A model generated the notes under the pieces. That model had not been told where the DNA came from and did no database searches. It saw only the letters and a list, made by a program, of their open reading frames with translations. A DNA stretch of 64,000 nt from assembly GCA_030762175.1 (NCBI GenBank), contig CM060835.1:86920001-86984000 (forward strand), written 5' to 3'. Source of the DNA: Metallyticus violacea (Eukaryota > Arthropoda > Insecta > Mantodea > Metallyticidae). Position 1 is the first letter of the stretch; every line of letters starts with the position of its first letter. The position numbers were made by a program, and so were the translations under genes. This document shows positions 11,501-24,800 of this stretch, one piece after another.

Positions 11501-14500
11501 TAATTTTTTATTTTTGTTCATCATTGGATGATGATTTTGGGAGGGGGGGTCAGAGGCCTCTTCATTCAGGCTTGAGGTTCTTTTTCGTGCAGTAAATGTA
11601 TGACATGGGACCCACAGCTTTACTTCCCTTCTGGAGGAAGCCATACTTAGGATTTTTCCACTCGAAAAAATCCATTGATCCTAGTCGGGTTTGAACCTGC
11701 AATCTTGGGTTTAGAAAGCAAGCATGGTTACCACTACACCACCAGGACCAACTATGATGATGATGATGATGATGACGACAACGATATGAGGCCTCTGGGC
11801 CCCTCCCCCCCAAAAAATCATCATCCAGTGATGATCGAAAATATAAATTTTCTCTTACAGAATGCAAGATCTATTACTTTGTAGAAGAATTTATAAATGA
11901 ACAATAATTTTTTTTTCTTTGATAATAACATATTAGCTGTATATACCCTCTAATGGGTTTAACAACCTTACTGAGACATTTAAATGGAATGTTAAAAATA
12001 TAATCTTTTCTGTAAGGAATTAAATTCAGAAAAAGGAAGAATATTGAAAGTAGGTGTAGAGGGTTTATTAAATAATGACAGGGTAAAGGAAGCAATAAAG
12101 AAATTAGAACTGAGTGTAAGATGGGTGGGTGGTGGTATGAAAACTGGAATTTATGATAAAAATGTGAAGAAATGGTTTGATAAAGATTGTACAATGGAAA
12201 CAAATAAAAATAAAAAATGTAGATTGGATTATAGATGTCTCATCATGGAAAAAAAGAAGGAATGGAGAATAAAAATAAGCCAAACATTGATTGAGATGTT
12301 AAAGTCATTATAGGAAAAATATGGTTACTAGAAAAAGTTTTTACAAAAATAGGGTGAGAGAAAATAATATACTCCCAGAAAAATGATGGGTCATATTCAA
12401 GATATTATTAGGGCAAAATAATATAATTAGGGTAAATAAATATTTGAATGAGAACCAGCAGTTCATATATAACTTATAGATGGAAATGTAGATGTAGAAT
12501 TGTGTGATCAAATTAAGAAGTTAAAGGGAAACAAAGGCAGTGATATTGATGGAATTCTGGGAGAAGTTTGGAAGATTTTGTCTGATGATGATACTAGGAG
12601 AAAATTACTGCTCAAGTTGTTTAATAAAGTATTAGAAATAAGGCAGATTCCTATTATGTGGAATACAAGTATGATAGTACCTATACACAAGGGGAAGAGA
12701 GATGCAAATAATCCAGTTAATTATAAATGGATGTCTTCTTTCCATTTTAGGGAAGGTTTTAATTGGAATTTTAGCAAACAGATTACAAAAGTGGGTAGAA
12801 AAGGAGAAGAAAATATCAGTTTCAAACAGGATTTAGAACAGCATTCAGAGAATATTTTTATAATTAAAATACTTGTGGATAAAGAAGTAATAAAACAGAG
12901 TTTACATGGCATTCATTGATTTTCAGAAGGCATTTGACATTATAGTGAACATAATGGATATAGCTATAAAGCAAAGTGATAAGTGAGCCGTTCATTTTTG
13001 TTAATTTGGTTTATTTACAGATACTCTTTAACATCTTAGGTTATTAATGTCCCATTCAATTCAGGGTACGAAACAGGTGATAAATTTTGTTCAGAGGCCT
13101 CTAATTTTTGACTTGGCTTGAGCTTTAGTGAGCCATGGCATGGAACCCATGGCTTTACTTCCCTTCTGGAGGAAGCGATATTTAGGATTTATATGCATGA
13201 AAAAATCATTGGCCGTGGTTAGTTCTGAATTTGCAATCTTGAGTCTATGAGGCAAGTATTGTTAACACTAGACCACCAGGACCAACAGCCTGTTCATAAA
13301 ACTATTCAAAAAGATATATTTAAGATAATTTGTTTTTCATTAAATTCTCAAGAGATATAAAATAACTGAATATGTACAGATTAAAACCGGAGTAGGGCAA
13401 AGTTGTAAATCTTGTTCAATGATATTTAACTTGTATATTGATGAACATTTTGGGGAAAATACAAAGTGGAAATGTGCATACGCCAATGATTAATAACAAA
13501 GAAATACCAGGCTTACTTTTAGTGGACAATTTAGTAGTTGGATCTATATCTAGTGGAGTATTGCAACATGCAATTGAAGTAATTCATAATTTTTGTAGAA
13601 ATGGGTATTCAAAATAATTGAAAAGTCCAAAATTGAAGTTTTTAAAATAGGTTTCAAATTAAGAAAGAATGAGAAATGAAGATCAATGGAAGAGAAATAG
13701 AGTTGGTAGAAAAATTAAATTATTTAGGGCTGAGATTAAGTTCAAATGGAAGGTGGAATAAGCACAAAAAAATAAAATAGCAAAAGGAAAAGTAGCTATG
13801 AGCATTAAAAGAGCAAGTTTAAAAAAAAAACACTTGAGTTAACTGGTTTGATAGAGATTATACAGCCACAGTATAGAATCAAGTACACAGAGTAGAAATT
13901 CAGGGCATAGCTGAAATCTGGAAAGATGCTGATAAAATCAACAGAATCTTCTATAAACTTGTTTTTGGCCTACCTACAGCATCATCAAATGTTGTAGTAC
14001 AGTGAAACTTGGTAGATACTCCACTAAAATAAGGATTATTGAAAGGTCTATGAAATATTTATATGGAATTACTACATTAAAAGAGAATAACATTATTAAA
14101 GAATGTTTTTGCATATAGGAGAAGAGTACGTGGAAAGAATCTGGTCTCTTAAAGTGCAGGAAATTTAAAACAGATAGGTGTGGGTGATATATAAATTAAT
14201 AAGGAATATCAAAATAGACATTTCTGATAAGAAAAGAAGTGAGATTGAGATTGGAAGATATGAAAAACAGGACATTTTAGTATGAGAGCACAGTAAAAAA
14301 TTCTTGGCCTTGCATAAGATGGCATTGATACCAATGATTTGTTTTTGTCATGTTGCTACATGTTTCTTAATAACATTAGTCAATTGTCAACTTGATCTAC
14401 CAAATAGTTTTGTTTAATGGCTGTTATAAATAAAGATGTTGTTTGTACTTCATTCAAATGGAGAAACTGGAATACCATGCCATTATAAAAGGAGTTTATA

Positions 14501-17500
14501 AGGAATTTGCTTCTTCAAGTGTTTCAACTATTAAGAAATGGGCAGCAGAATTTAAATGCTGCCATACTTATCTTGAAGATGGTCCACATGAAGGACTTCC
14601 CAAAACTGCAACCACAGAGGAAAACATTGAGAAAGTGCAGAATAAGGTATTGGACAATTGGCAATTAAAGGTGTATGAAATATTAACATTTTAAAAAATT
14701 GAGTCGTAATTGTAACATACACACTACTAAAATTCAATAAAATGGAAGACTAGTTTCGGGAGCCATCGCTCCTATCATCAGTTCCTGGTCGACTATGGCT
14801 CCAGAAACTAGTCCTCCATTTTATTGAATTTTAGTGGTGTGTATGTTACAATTACGACTCAATTTTTTAAAATGTTAATATTTGACACCACTGTTACAAA
14901 AGTTCACTATATTTTATACAATTACTAGTGTATGAAATAGCTGATACTACAAGCATATCAGAAGAATGTGTATGGTACATTTTACATGAACTAAAGTTGA
15001 GAAAGCTTGGTGCAAGATGGGTGACACATTTGTTGAATGCTGACCAAAAGCAAATGAGAAAACGAATTCCACAGCGATATTTGGACCATTTTAAAAAGAA
15101 TAACTGATTTTGTATGCTGATTTGTTACTGTGGATGAGATGTGAGTTAACCACTACACTCTAGAAATGAAACAGCAATCAAAGCAATATGTGGAAGCCAG
15201 TGGCACTGCACCAAATAAGGCAAAGTTGAATTCATCTGTCAGAAAGGTTATGGCAAGTGTTTTCTGTGATGCAAAAGGGATTCTTCTTGCAAAGGGTAAA
15301 ACAATAACTATCAAATACTATGCAAGTCTTCTGGACCAAGTGGATGAAAAAAATACATGCAAAGAGGCCTGGATTGCAAGAGAAAAAAGAATAACATTTA
15401 CTAGGCCAGTGCACCTGCTCACAAAGGTGCTTCGGCAATGGGGAAAACTGAGGGATTTTTAAGTGCGAATTGTTGGAACATCCACCTTATTCACCAGATT
15501 TGGCACCCTCTGACTTCCATCTATTCCCACATCTAAAGAAATTTTTGGGTAGAAAATGTTTTGCATCCAATAAACCGATTATTGCAGTCATAGATGGGTA
15601 TTTTACAGACCTTCCAACATCGCACTTCCAGGATGGAATCTAATTATTGGAAAAACATTGGACAAAGTGCATTGACCTCAAAAGTCACTAAGTAGAAAAA
15701 TTAGTCTATTTTTGACCTAGAAAATCTCTTCACTGCCGGGCTAGAGCTTTTCACCTTGCCCTCATAGTATGAAAGATTAAGTTTTGTGAGGCTCTACAAG
15801 GAAATAAAAACTATGTGAGGAAGGAAAAAGTATATAGAACTTTGTGACAGAAGAATATGCCATGACTAGAAACTGGAGTTATGAATTGAAAAGGTTTAAG
15901 GGATGATGAAAATGTAGAAACGTGCTCAAGGTGTGGAGAGTCAAGCATGGATTTTTATTGTGAACTATATTGCAACCAAAGAAAGATATAGGGAGAACAG
16001 GTATGACCAAAAAAAAGTGGATTAATTTAGATGGAGAAATACTAATGACAAAAATCTTGACTGGTAAAGGAGAAAAAAATATAAAATAAGTGGGAGATTA
16101 TTTGGGCAAAGTCAGGAAGAAATGTCTAAGAAGGAAGAATTTAGAAGAGAAAAAATTTTAGAACATTTACATGTAGATAAATAAAGAATGAAGATAGGAC
16201 TATAGTGTGATATCATGATGGTCACCAGTGCACTAATAACATGGAGTAAAATGGGACTAGGATAAGAGAGGCAAGCAACTCTAGAAAGAACTATATTTGT
16301 AAGGGATATTTAGTATTTTTTTTTAATACTATTTGAAAATGTGATTGAAAGTTAGAGGTTGATGTGTTTTTTTTAACCCATTAATGTCCATTATTATTTA
16401 TTTACTCAATTCACATGAATTCTCAAAAGCCAATTTTAATATATATCAACAATGTTATCTAATTGTAAAAACATATCATCTTTCAAAAAGTAGAAAATAT
16501 ATAGTATAACTTATTAATTAACAATGGTAAGGTGCAAATGACTGCAGTGCCTGGGAAAGAACATTATTATTTTTTCATTATTACATTTCCCTTGAAAGTT
16601 TCTGCAATGCAGTAAATTTGTCAATTAAATGATGATGAGTATTGTTTAAGGGCACAAAACTACAAGATCATCATTAGCACCCATTTATTGATTAAGGTTC
16701 TTATTATACCATACAATGAAAGTGCAGCTGTAAGCAATTCTAATATGGACAATATGAACTGAAAGAAAAGTGATTTATATATAAACCACTGGGCACTTGT
16801 GTTATCCTTGCATCAGCATATGGAAATATTTATGTGGCAAGACAGTGACATTGTTGCTTCTGTAATAGTAAGCATCTGCCACATGTATTATTTGCTTTCT
16901 ACAGGCTTTTTGCTTGAAATTAAAGTGAACTGAGGTTCAGCAATATTGTATGTGTTCTATGAAGAGAGGATAACATATAAGTACATGAGTTTATTTTTAA
17001 AATATATCTTAGTAATTGAACTTTGTAATTTTTACAGGGACATTTTTGCTATTCTAAACTAACAAAAAATGAAAACAATAATATGTGAAGTACATGAATT
17101 CTTTTCTTTTCTTTATTTTAGATTTCATTCAGAGATATGGCATGCAATAATTATGGCATAGTATTCAAAGGAATTACACTAGAAGCAGTACTGGATATTG
17201 TATGTAACGATAACTTTGCCAATGATATTGATAATAACTGTGATACAGTTGATGTTGTAATTCCTGATCCAGATAGTTTGGATTGATAAAAGATGAAGAA
17301 CCTAGTGATGCAACAGGTATAGTAAACATGAATGATGTTCCTAGAGCAGTTGAAATAAATTTCATTGCTTCTGAAAAGACTGACAAATAAACTAAAAAAT
17401 GTAAAACTCTGCAACCAAACAGCAAGATATGAAATTGAAATTTATTGAAAATGCTAAGAAAAATACGCTGCTAGTGGTCTTCGCCTATCTGGCCCCGGCT

Positions 17501-20500
17501 ATTTTAGATGTACTTTCTCAAGATTACAGAAATTTTAATACAATAAGGTTTTATACCAACCCTTTATCTAAATTTTAAATAAAGTGCAACGTTTCGCCTT
17601 GATTGCATCAGACCCCAGTCCCCAGTTCATCAACAATAGCCTACTGGTAATCCAGGGGTCTGACCCAACCCAGGGGACTAAAATAAAATATTTTAATTAC
17701 TCCACCTATACACTATTTTGTCAACTAGCTACAGTCTCTATAAACTACTAATTCTTTTATTTCTCAAACATCTACTATAATGAAATTTGAAATTTATAAA
17801 GTGCTAAGAAAAATTTAAATACAAACTACAACTGGTCCTCCACCTATCTTTAGGTATAACCCTTCACAATTACAATTGTTGATACAATAATACATTTTAT
17901 ATTAATATCTTTATCTAAATTCTAAATAGTTAAACAAGTTCAAAATTTCCACAGTGATTGCATACATTCCCCGTCTCTGGTTCATCAGCAGTAATCTACT
18001 GGAATTCCAGGGGACCACACTCCGACCCAAACCAAGGTATTAAAATAAATATTTCACTAACTCTACCTATACCAATTATTTTATCAGCTAATTACTATCC
18101 CTACAAGCTACTAATTCTTTTATTTCTCAAATACCAACTATAATGCTACATTTATTCAACTTCTAGAGTAACTTCCAATATCCAAGCTCAATAATTCAAT
18201 AAATTTAAAATAATTTCATTCCGAACTGTTCCCAGAATACTGACATTTTTCATATTATCAGCTTTCTTTATCTAAAATTTATTCAAATTACATATTTTTC
18301 AACTGACCATTTCCATTTCATTTTTACCTTCCATAAAAACTCCCCTAATTTGGGTATCTGGTCGCAATCTTCAAACCTCTTTCTCAATACAGTTCCTTTA
18401 TTTTTCATGAACCCATTTTTTATTAATTAACTTTCCCTCCAAACATTTGTGGCTGAACATTGGAAGATAGCAAGATATGAAAAATGTGCACCCAAGTACA
18501 CAAAAATTCCAGAAAATGCACATGCTGCAAATGAAAAATGGGAATAAATGAAAAGAAATTTGAAAGATTGCACGCTATTTGGGATTGGAGAGAAAATTCT
18601 AAATTGTATATTTGCTGTCTTGAAATCACAGCCTAAAAATGAAGCACTTTATTCATTTTAACAAAATGCTCTTGCTAATGATCAAGAAGCAAGAGAGAAT
18701 TCAAAATGAGGTCACATGTCTATGCTAAATGCTTCCTTCCAGCAATTTGGTATATTTTCAGAACACCTTGCTACAGATGAGATGATCATAAAAACAAACA
18801 ATTCATTCAAGAGAAACCTATCAGTTTAATTACAAGCTGTGAACTCTATACAGTTCTAATGTGTACTACTACACATTAGATAATTTGATATACACAGTGG
18901 AAAAGATACAATCAGAAGTGAAGCCAGTGACAGAATGATTTAATTTTAGGCAGCAGAGTCGTGCTGAACACATTGAATTGCAAGGATAACTCTCTCATTC
19001 TCACAACATCTATTTTGATAACTTTTTTACAACCAGAGATCTTTCGCTCCACCTTCAAAATCTTGGTTTTCAGATTGGAACAGTAGAAAACAGACTTAAG
19101 AAATGCCCTCTCTAGGATACAAATTCACTGCAAAAATCAACACAGGGGTCCCATGATTATACATTTTGACATTCAAAGTGAAATTCTTTTTTTGAAATGG
19201 ATTGATAAAAAATGTATACCTGTTACATCAAACTGTAATGTAATAGGCTTCTGTAAGCTAATAAAACATAAAATGCAAGACAAAAGATCAATGTTCAACA
19301 ACCACTAGACATAAAGCACTAAAGTAAAAACATGGTGGAGTGGGCCATAATAACTGGTTGGCAGGAATATGTGCTGCTTCAATCCATGGAAAAAAGCTGC
19401 CCTGGGCTCCCTTCATAAGAATGCTGGACATAGTGGTTGTAGTAAATATTTGGACCATATATAAAGAAATATATGGATGAGATTCTCTGCACTTGAGTCG
19501 TCAAGTTTGACAATGTGAGCAAGTGACTCACGAAACTAATCCCAACTTACTTTTTAATAAATGTTTAATGTGAAACATCAAGAGAGTTTAATGTATTGAC
19601 ATGATTTTAGAAGTTTTACTTTTAATGCAACAAGAAAAGTTCTCTGTACTTGCTTGAATTCAGACGATGCTTGGTAGTGTAATACATGAAGATGTTTTTA
19701 AAACAGGCAAAAGATGGGGAGGCTCATTTCATCACCTCGTGTATTACAGTTTGATTTGAGGGTTTGATGGAAGAAGCTACTTTATGGCTAAATGTCATTC
19801 ATAGAGACATTGTCAGATGGAAGGATGTAAAGACAGATCACTAAACATTCTGTAAAAAGTGCGATGCAACTCACTGTCAAAAATGATTTGAACCTTACCA
19901 CAGTCAATAAAAACTTTTAACCCCAAATCCATAGAGCAACATCTTAATACAATGCTGGGAAGCTGACAGTGAAACCGTGCTGCCTACGATGTAGGCAATA
20001 GCCTTCAAAACATGTCCAAGTAAGCAGAAAAAAATTAGTGAAAATTGAGTGATTTCCTCCTAAATAATTTGTTATATTAACCCAAAGGTGCTTCAGTAAT
20101 AATTAAAACAATTAAATTCTCCCGGGCTGTTTTGCCGAGGTCCATGGTTTAAATTACTGTCATAGCTTTCACCAACTACTCCGGTTGGCATCTTCAGTGG
20201 ACAAAGAGTAACACCTAACTGTTAACACGACAACAGTATTGATCCCTCTCTGTCTGGCTGTAGAGGACGATCGATAAGTGTGTGGCAGAAGTGGAGGGGA
20301 GGAGGATGGAGGGGAGGTAGTTACTTGTTTTAAGAACCGGTTTCCATGTGCTGCTTAGTTGATAACTGCCATCCCTATTAAAGTTGATAGGGTGTTGTTG
20401 TATTTCCAATGCTTCCCTCCTGGCTAGATTGAAAAGCCTTGAGTTTTTGCAACCACTTTAACAAAACAGAAGTGGTTGCAAAAACTCAAGGCTTTTCAAT

Positions 20501-21795
20501 CTAGCCAGGAGGGAAGCATTGGAAATACAACAACACCCTATCAACTTTAATAGGGATGGCAGTTATCAACTAAGCAGCACATGGAAACCGGTTCTTAAAA
20601 ACAAGCAACTACTTCCCCTCCACTTCCGCCACACACATATCGATCGTCCTCTACAGCCAGACAGAGACGGATCAATACTGTCGTCGTGTTAACAGTTAGG
20701 TGTTACTCTTTGTCCACTGAAGATGCCAACTGGAGTAGTTGGTGAAAGCTATGGTAGTAATTTAAACCATGGACCATGGCAAAACAGCCCAGGAGAATTT
20801 AATTGTTTTAATGACAACACCGGCCGTGAAAGCCTAAGAAGTACTATTCAGTAATAATGTGTATTGATTTAAATGTTCTGCAATTGCTTTAAGGAATAAA
20901 CTTTAAACATAAAATGCATGAAATAGCAGAAATGTATTTGTTCATTATTGGAGTATGTTTTGATAACATTAATGCCCAGTGATCTAATTATAGACTGGGT
21001 GATTTTGTGCTACTGGGTACATGGCAAGGAGAACAAAAATATTTTTGACAGACTCTAGAAATATTTTTTTCCCCTAAATTTTTGAAGAAAAAATATTTTA
21101 GGCATTAATGAGTTAAATATTTGTATAATTTTTATATCTAATTAGTTTATATCATACATTAGTATGGAGAATGTTTAATTAAGATAACTGGACTTTAGTC
21201 TCTTGGAATTCCAGTAGACTACTGCTCAGTCCAGGGTCCAGCTGCAGTTAAGAAAATTTAATAAAAGTTATAAATTTGTTTACTCGTATATGAGAAGCTT
21301 TGTCAGCATTGTTTCAAAAATCATTTTGTCCATGCATTGGCAAAATTCTGTTTGATGCGATTTATTACTCCCAGTAAGTGTAGTAATATCCCACCTTATG
21401 ACCTAGTTCAGACAAAAAAAAAAAAAGTCTCTATGTACATACAAAGAAAGTAAAACAAGATCAATTTGTTTCTAAGTTACTGACTGTTTCAACACCTAAA
21501 ATACAATGCCTGCGACAAGATGCTGATAATGAAAGAAGGCCAAATTCTATTATTGTTAATTACCAAGTATGTGCGGTGCATTTTTATGTGTGGTGATTTA
21601 GGCTTGTTGTTGTTTATTATTGAATGGAGTTGAATGAACTAGACATAATATTAATTTAAATGTTTAATATAGCCCATTTTATTATAATAACAATAATATT
21701 ATTATTAATAAAAATAATCTCTATTCCTCATCAGAAGTATACAAATCAGCTCTTCTGATTACAGTTTGTTTTTCTCTGAAGACCCCTTGGAAAAC

Positions 21796-21856
<61 letters not shown>

Positions 21857-24800
21857 GTTATTGTGGTTGTTGTTATTGTTGTGGTGGTATTTTTATTTCA
21901 ATTTCAAATAAGAACTTCTCATAAAGAAGTATCAATATATGCAAAATTTTTCGTTGCTGTCTATGATGTTATGCAGCACCAGCTCAACACTATAATGGCC
22001 ACGGTAAAAGCAGGGATTCTTATAGCTGAGTGAAGAGGTAGTGATCACAAGAGTAAGCTTTTTGATGAAAAGAAAAATTCTGTAGTTAGGTTTTTATCAA
22101 ATTTGGAAGCACGAGAAAGTCATTACTCATGCCAAAAATGTAAGAGATTATATCTACCCTCAGAACTCAATATTAATGTTATTCAAGTTATGTAATGTCA
22201 GAGATCCAGATCACCTCAAAGTAAAAAAGTGATTTTTTTCCAAATATTTCAATCTGGGATTTGGCTTTCCAACAACCAATGCTTGTAGTTATTGTGCATG
22301 AACATCCCATCTACTGAAGTTCACCAATTATGAAAACAAAAAAGCTGAACTTAGAGCTCCCTTAGTTCATCACAATTTGAGGGCAAAATCTTCCATAATA
22401 TTATGAAGGAGAAGCCTATGAACAGAGTAACATTCTCCTTTGATCTCCAGAAAGTTCAGGCTCTCCCTAGGGGAAGCTTACTATTCACAGCAGATTTCAC
22501 TTTATGCTCTTTGCATAACTGACTCAGAAAATAAATTTCCACACTTCTATTGCTGGACAGAAAACCAGGGTGATTGTTAGGCTGTTGAAGTGTCTTCTGT
22601 TTTGATTTCCTCAGTAAATTCCAATTTGATCATCTACTATAATTGTAATTTCGGTGATGGATGTGGTGGACAAAACTGGAACAGTCATGTTGTCCATGCT
22701 CTTTTATGGTAGCTCTTGAAACATTCTCTGAACAGATAAAGAACATTTCAATGACTTTTCCAATCAGGGGGTATTCACTTCTGAGTTATGAAAGATATTT
22801 GAAATAAAAAACATCAGAAGAATATCGTGAAATTTATGGAAAAGTAAGCACTATCCTGTATTTGGTAAAGATTGGACTGTTCAGGATTTTAAGTAATTTT
22901 ATCTAATATGCTCATAAAGTTAGATGGCATTAGGATATGAAGAGGATCATTTTAAAGAAATCAGAAAAGGCAGGAAAGGTTAATGTTGTTGTAAAAATGG
23001 GGCCTACTCATAGATTAAATGATCCTTCTAAAAATACCATTCAGTTTTGAAAGAAGACATTCACAGCAAAATATTTCTGATCCAGGAACTCTGACATTGG
23101 TATCCAAGATTAAGCTTATCAAAAGGAAGATGTAGATGTAGGAGATTTGATCACAACTGAAGAAGCCTGGACTCACTCAGTTCTTATCTTGGTGTCAATG
23201 ATCACATAGTAACATAGTACAAGATCCTGATGAAGATAATGGCCTTCTTGGTGATGAGAATGTTACATGTGAATGCCTTGAAGAAGAAGAAGAAGAAGAA
23301 GAAGAAGAAGAAGAAGAAGAAGAAGAAGAAGAAGAAGAAGAAGAAGAAGAAGAAGAAGGAGGAGGAGGAGGAGGAGGAGGAGGAGGAGGAGGAGGAGGAG
23401 GAGGAGGAGGAGGAGGAGGAGGAGGAGGAGGAGGAGGAGGAGGAGGAGGAGGAGGAGGAGGAGGAGGAGGAGGAGGAGGAGGAGGAGGAAGAGGAGGAGG
23501 AGGTTAAATAATGCAGCATGCATTTAAAATTTGTGTGTGTTATTTCAAACATTGACAAGTCCAAAGCAACTTGTTCAAAATATTTTTTTGAGATTGCACC
23601 TGAACATTATAACAATTGATTTTTTTTTTTTAACCTTATAGCCTTGTAAGGCCTTGATCTTGAAAGTTACATTTTCTATTTTCTTACCCTTTTAGTTTGC
23701 TGTTCATTTTTTCTGATTAGTAAAAAATTATATTTGCAGACAAACTGCTTTTTGAAACAATGCTCCACATAGTATTTTTTAATAGATACAACTAAAATCT
23801 TCTTCTAAATGAGTACTTTACAATATATTTTCTCATATTAAAATTTGAAAAATATTAATGTAGTACATGCCCAGTATAATGTTCATACATAATTGATGAT
23901 ACTATTCTATGTATATAATTTTAACCGAGTTATACTATGCAATACAAAACATGACGTGTTTTATGTTCAAAAACATTCTGTATATGAATCCTTGGAATGC
24001 AATTAAATGTTATTGATATTACAATGAATGAATCGCTACAGACACGGGTTATTTATGAATCATATATAAAATTCAACCTAAGCATTTGAAAGAGTACCTA
24101 AGCAGTATTTGATAATATCAATCCGGATTTTGATGATGGGAAATATTTTAACTGGTCTACAATAGACATAGTTCTACACAGAAATCCTGAACATGTCCCT
24201 CAGATTATAGAAATGCTAATTTATTAGGTCAGTTTTTGCAACTTTCTTTAATTATTTATTAAGTATTTTTTTTAATTTTTGGCCATTATTTTGTCATTTT
24301 GGGAAAATGTATTTATTTACTTTATATTTTAAGGTAAGTTTCTTATATTTTTGTCATTATGTAGTGATTTTCATGCATTTACACTTATTAAATATTATCA
24401 GAACTTTAAATAAACATACCTACTGAAACATCAGTAGTTACACAACTCATTGTAGATCTGAAATAAAGTAATCCTCAAAAGACTGATTGGTTAAAACAAT
24501 AATAGACACATTTAAAATGTTCCTGGTGATACTAGCTATTGGTATCAGAAAAACATTAAACCTGTTCTTAACAAAAATTCAGGCTATAAAATTTTGTGTT
24601 TCATCACCTGGATGTGAAGGGGAAAGATTTATTATGCTTGGCATTGAAAAGGAAGTTACACCCAGTGATTTGTTATACTTCAAGTAAGCTCTCATTGCAT
24701 TTGCAAATGTTGAAAGAGTTGTTTAATGTACAAGAACATACTGGCCACAATCAACATTCCTTTTCCTTTGAGAATGTACACATGCATGATATGTATAATG

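Larger units (their letters stand above)
14283..15764 (+). pseudogene. mariner transposon with decayed transposase, carrying a foldback
   Basis: Bounded by TA (14281-14282 and 15765-15766) with terminal inverted repeats TGAGAGCACAGTAAAAA and TGAGGGCAAGGTGAAAA. The transposase reads GVYKEFASSSVSTIKKWAAE, SEECVWYILHELKLRKLGAR, FVTVDE and VNHYTLEMKQQSKQYVEASG, KVMASVFCDAKGILL, and YSPDLAPSDFHLFPHLKKFL: the block order of mariner D,D34D. The second aspartate block (HDN) is lost in a frameshift near 15400. It sits inside a LINE, whose sequence resumes directly at 15765. A PLE foldback interrupts its helix-turn-helix region. Confidence 0.9.

Noticed and set aside
23202..23564. Long poly-Ser, poly-Leu, poly-Glu and poly-Lys open frames
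   Set aside because: They are translations of the (GAA)n(GGA)n tract in different frames.
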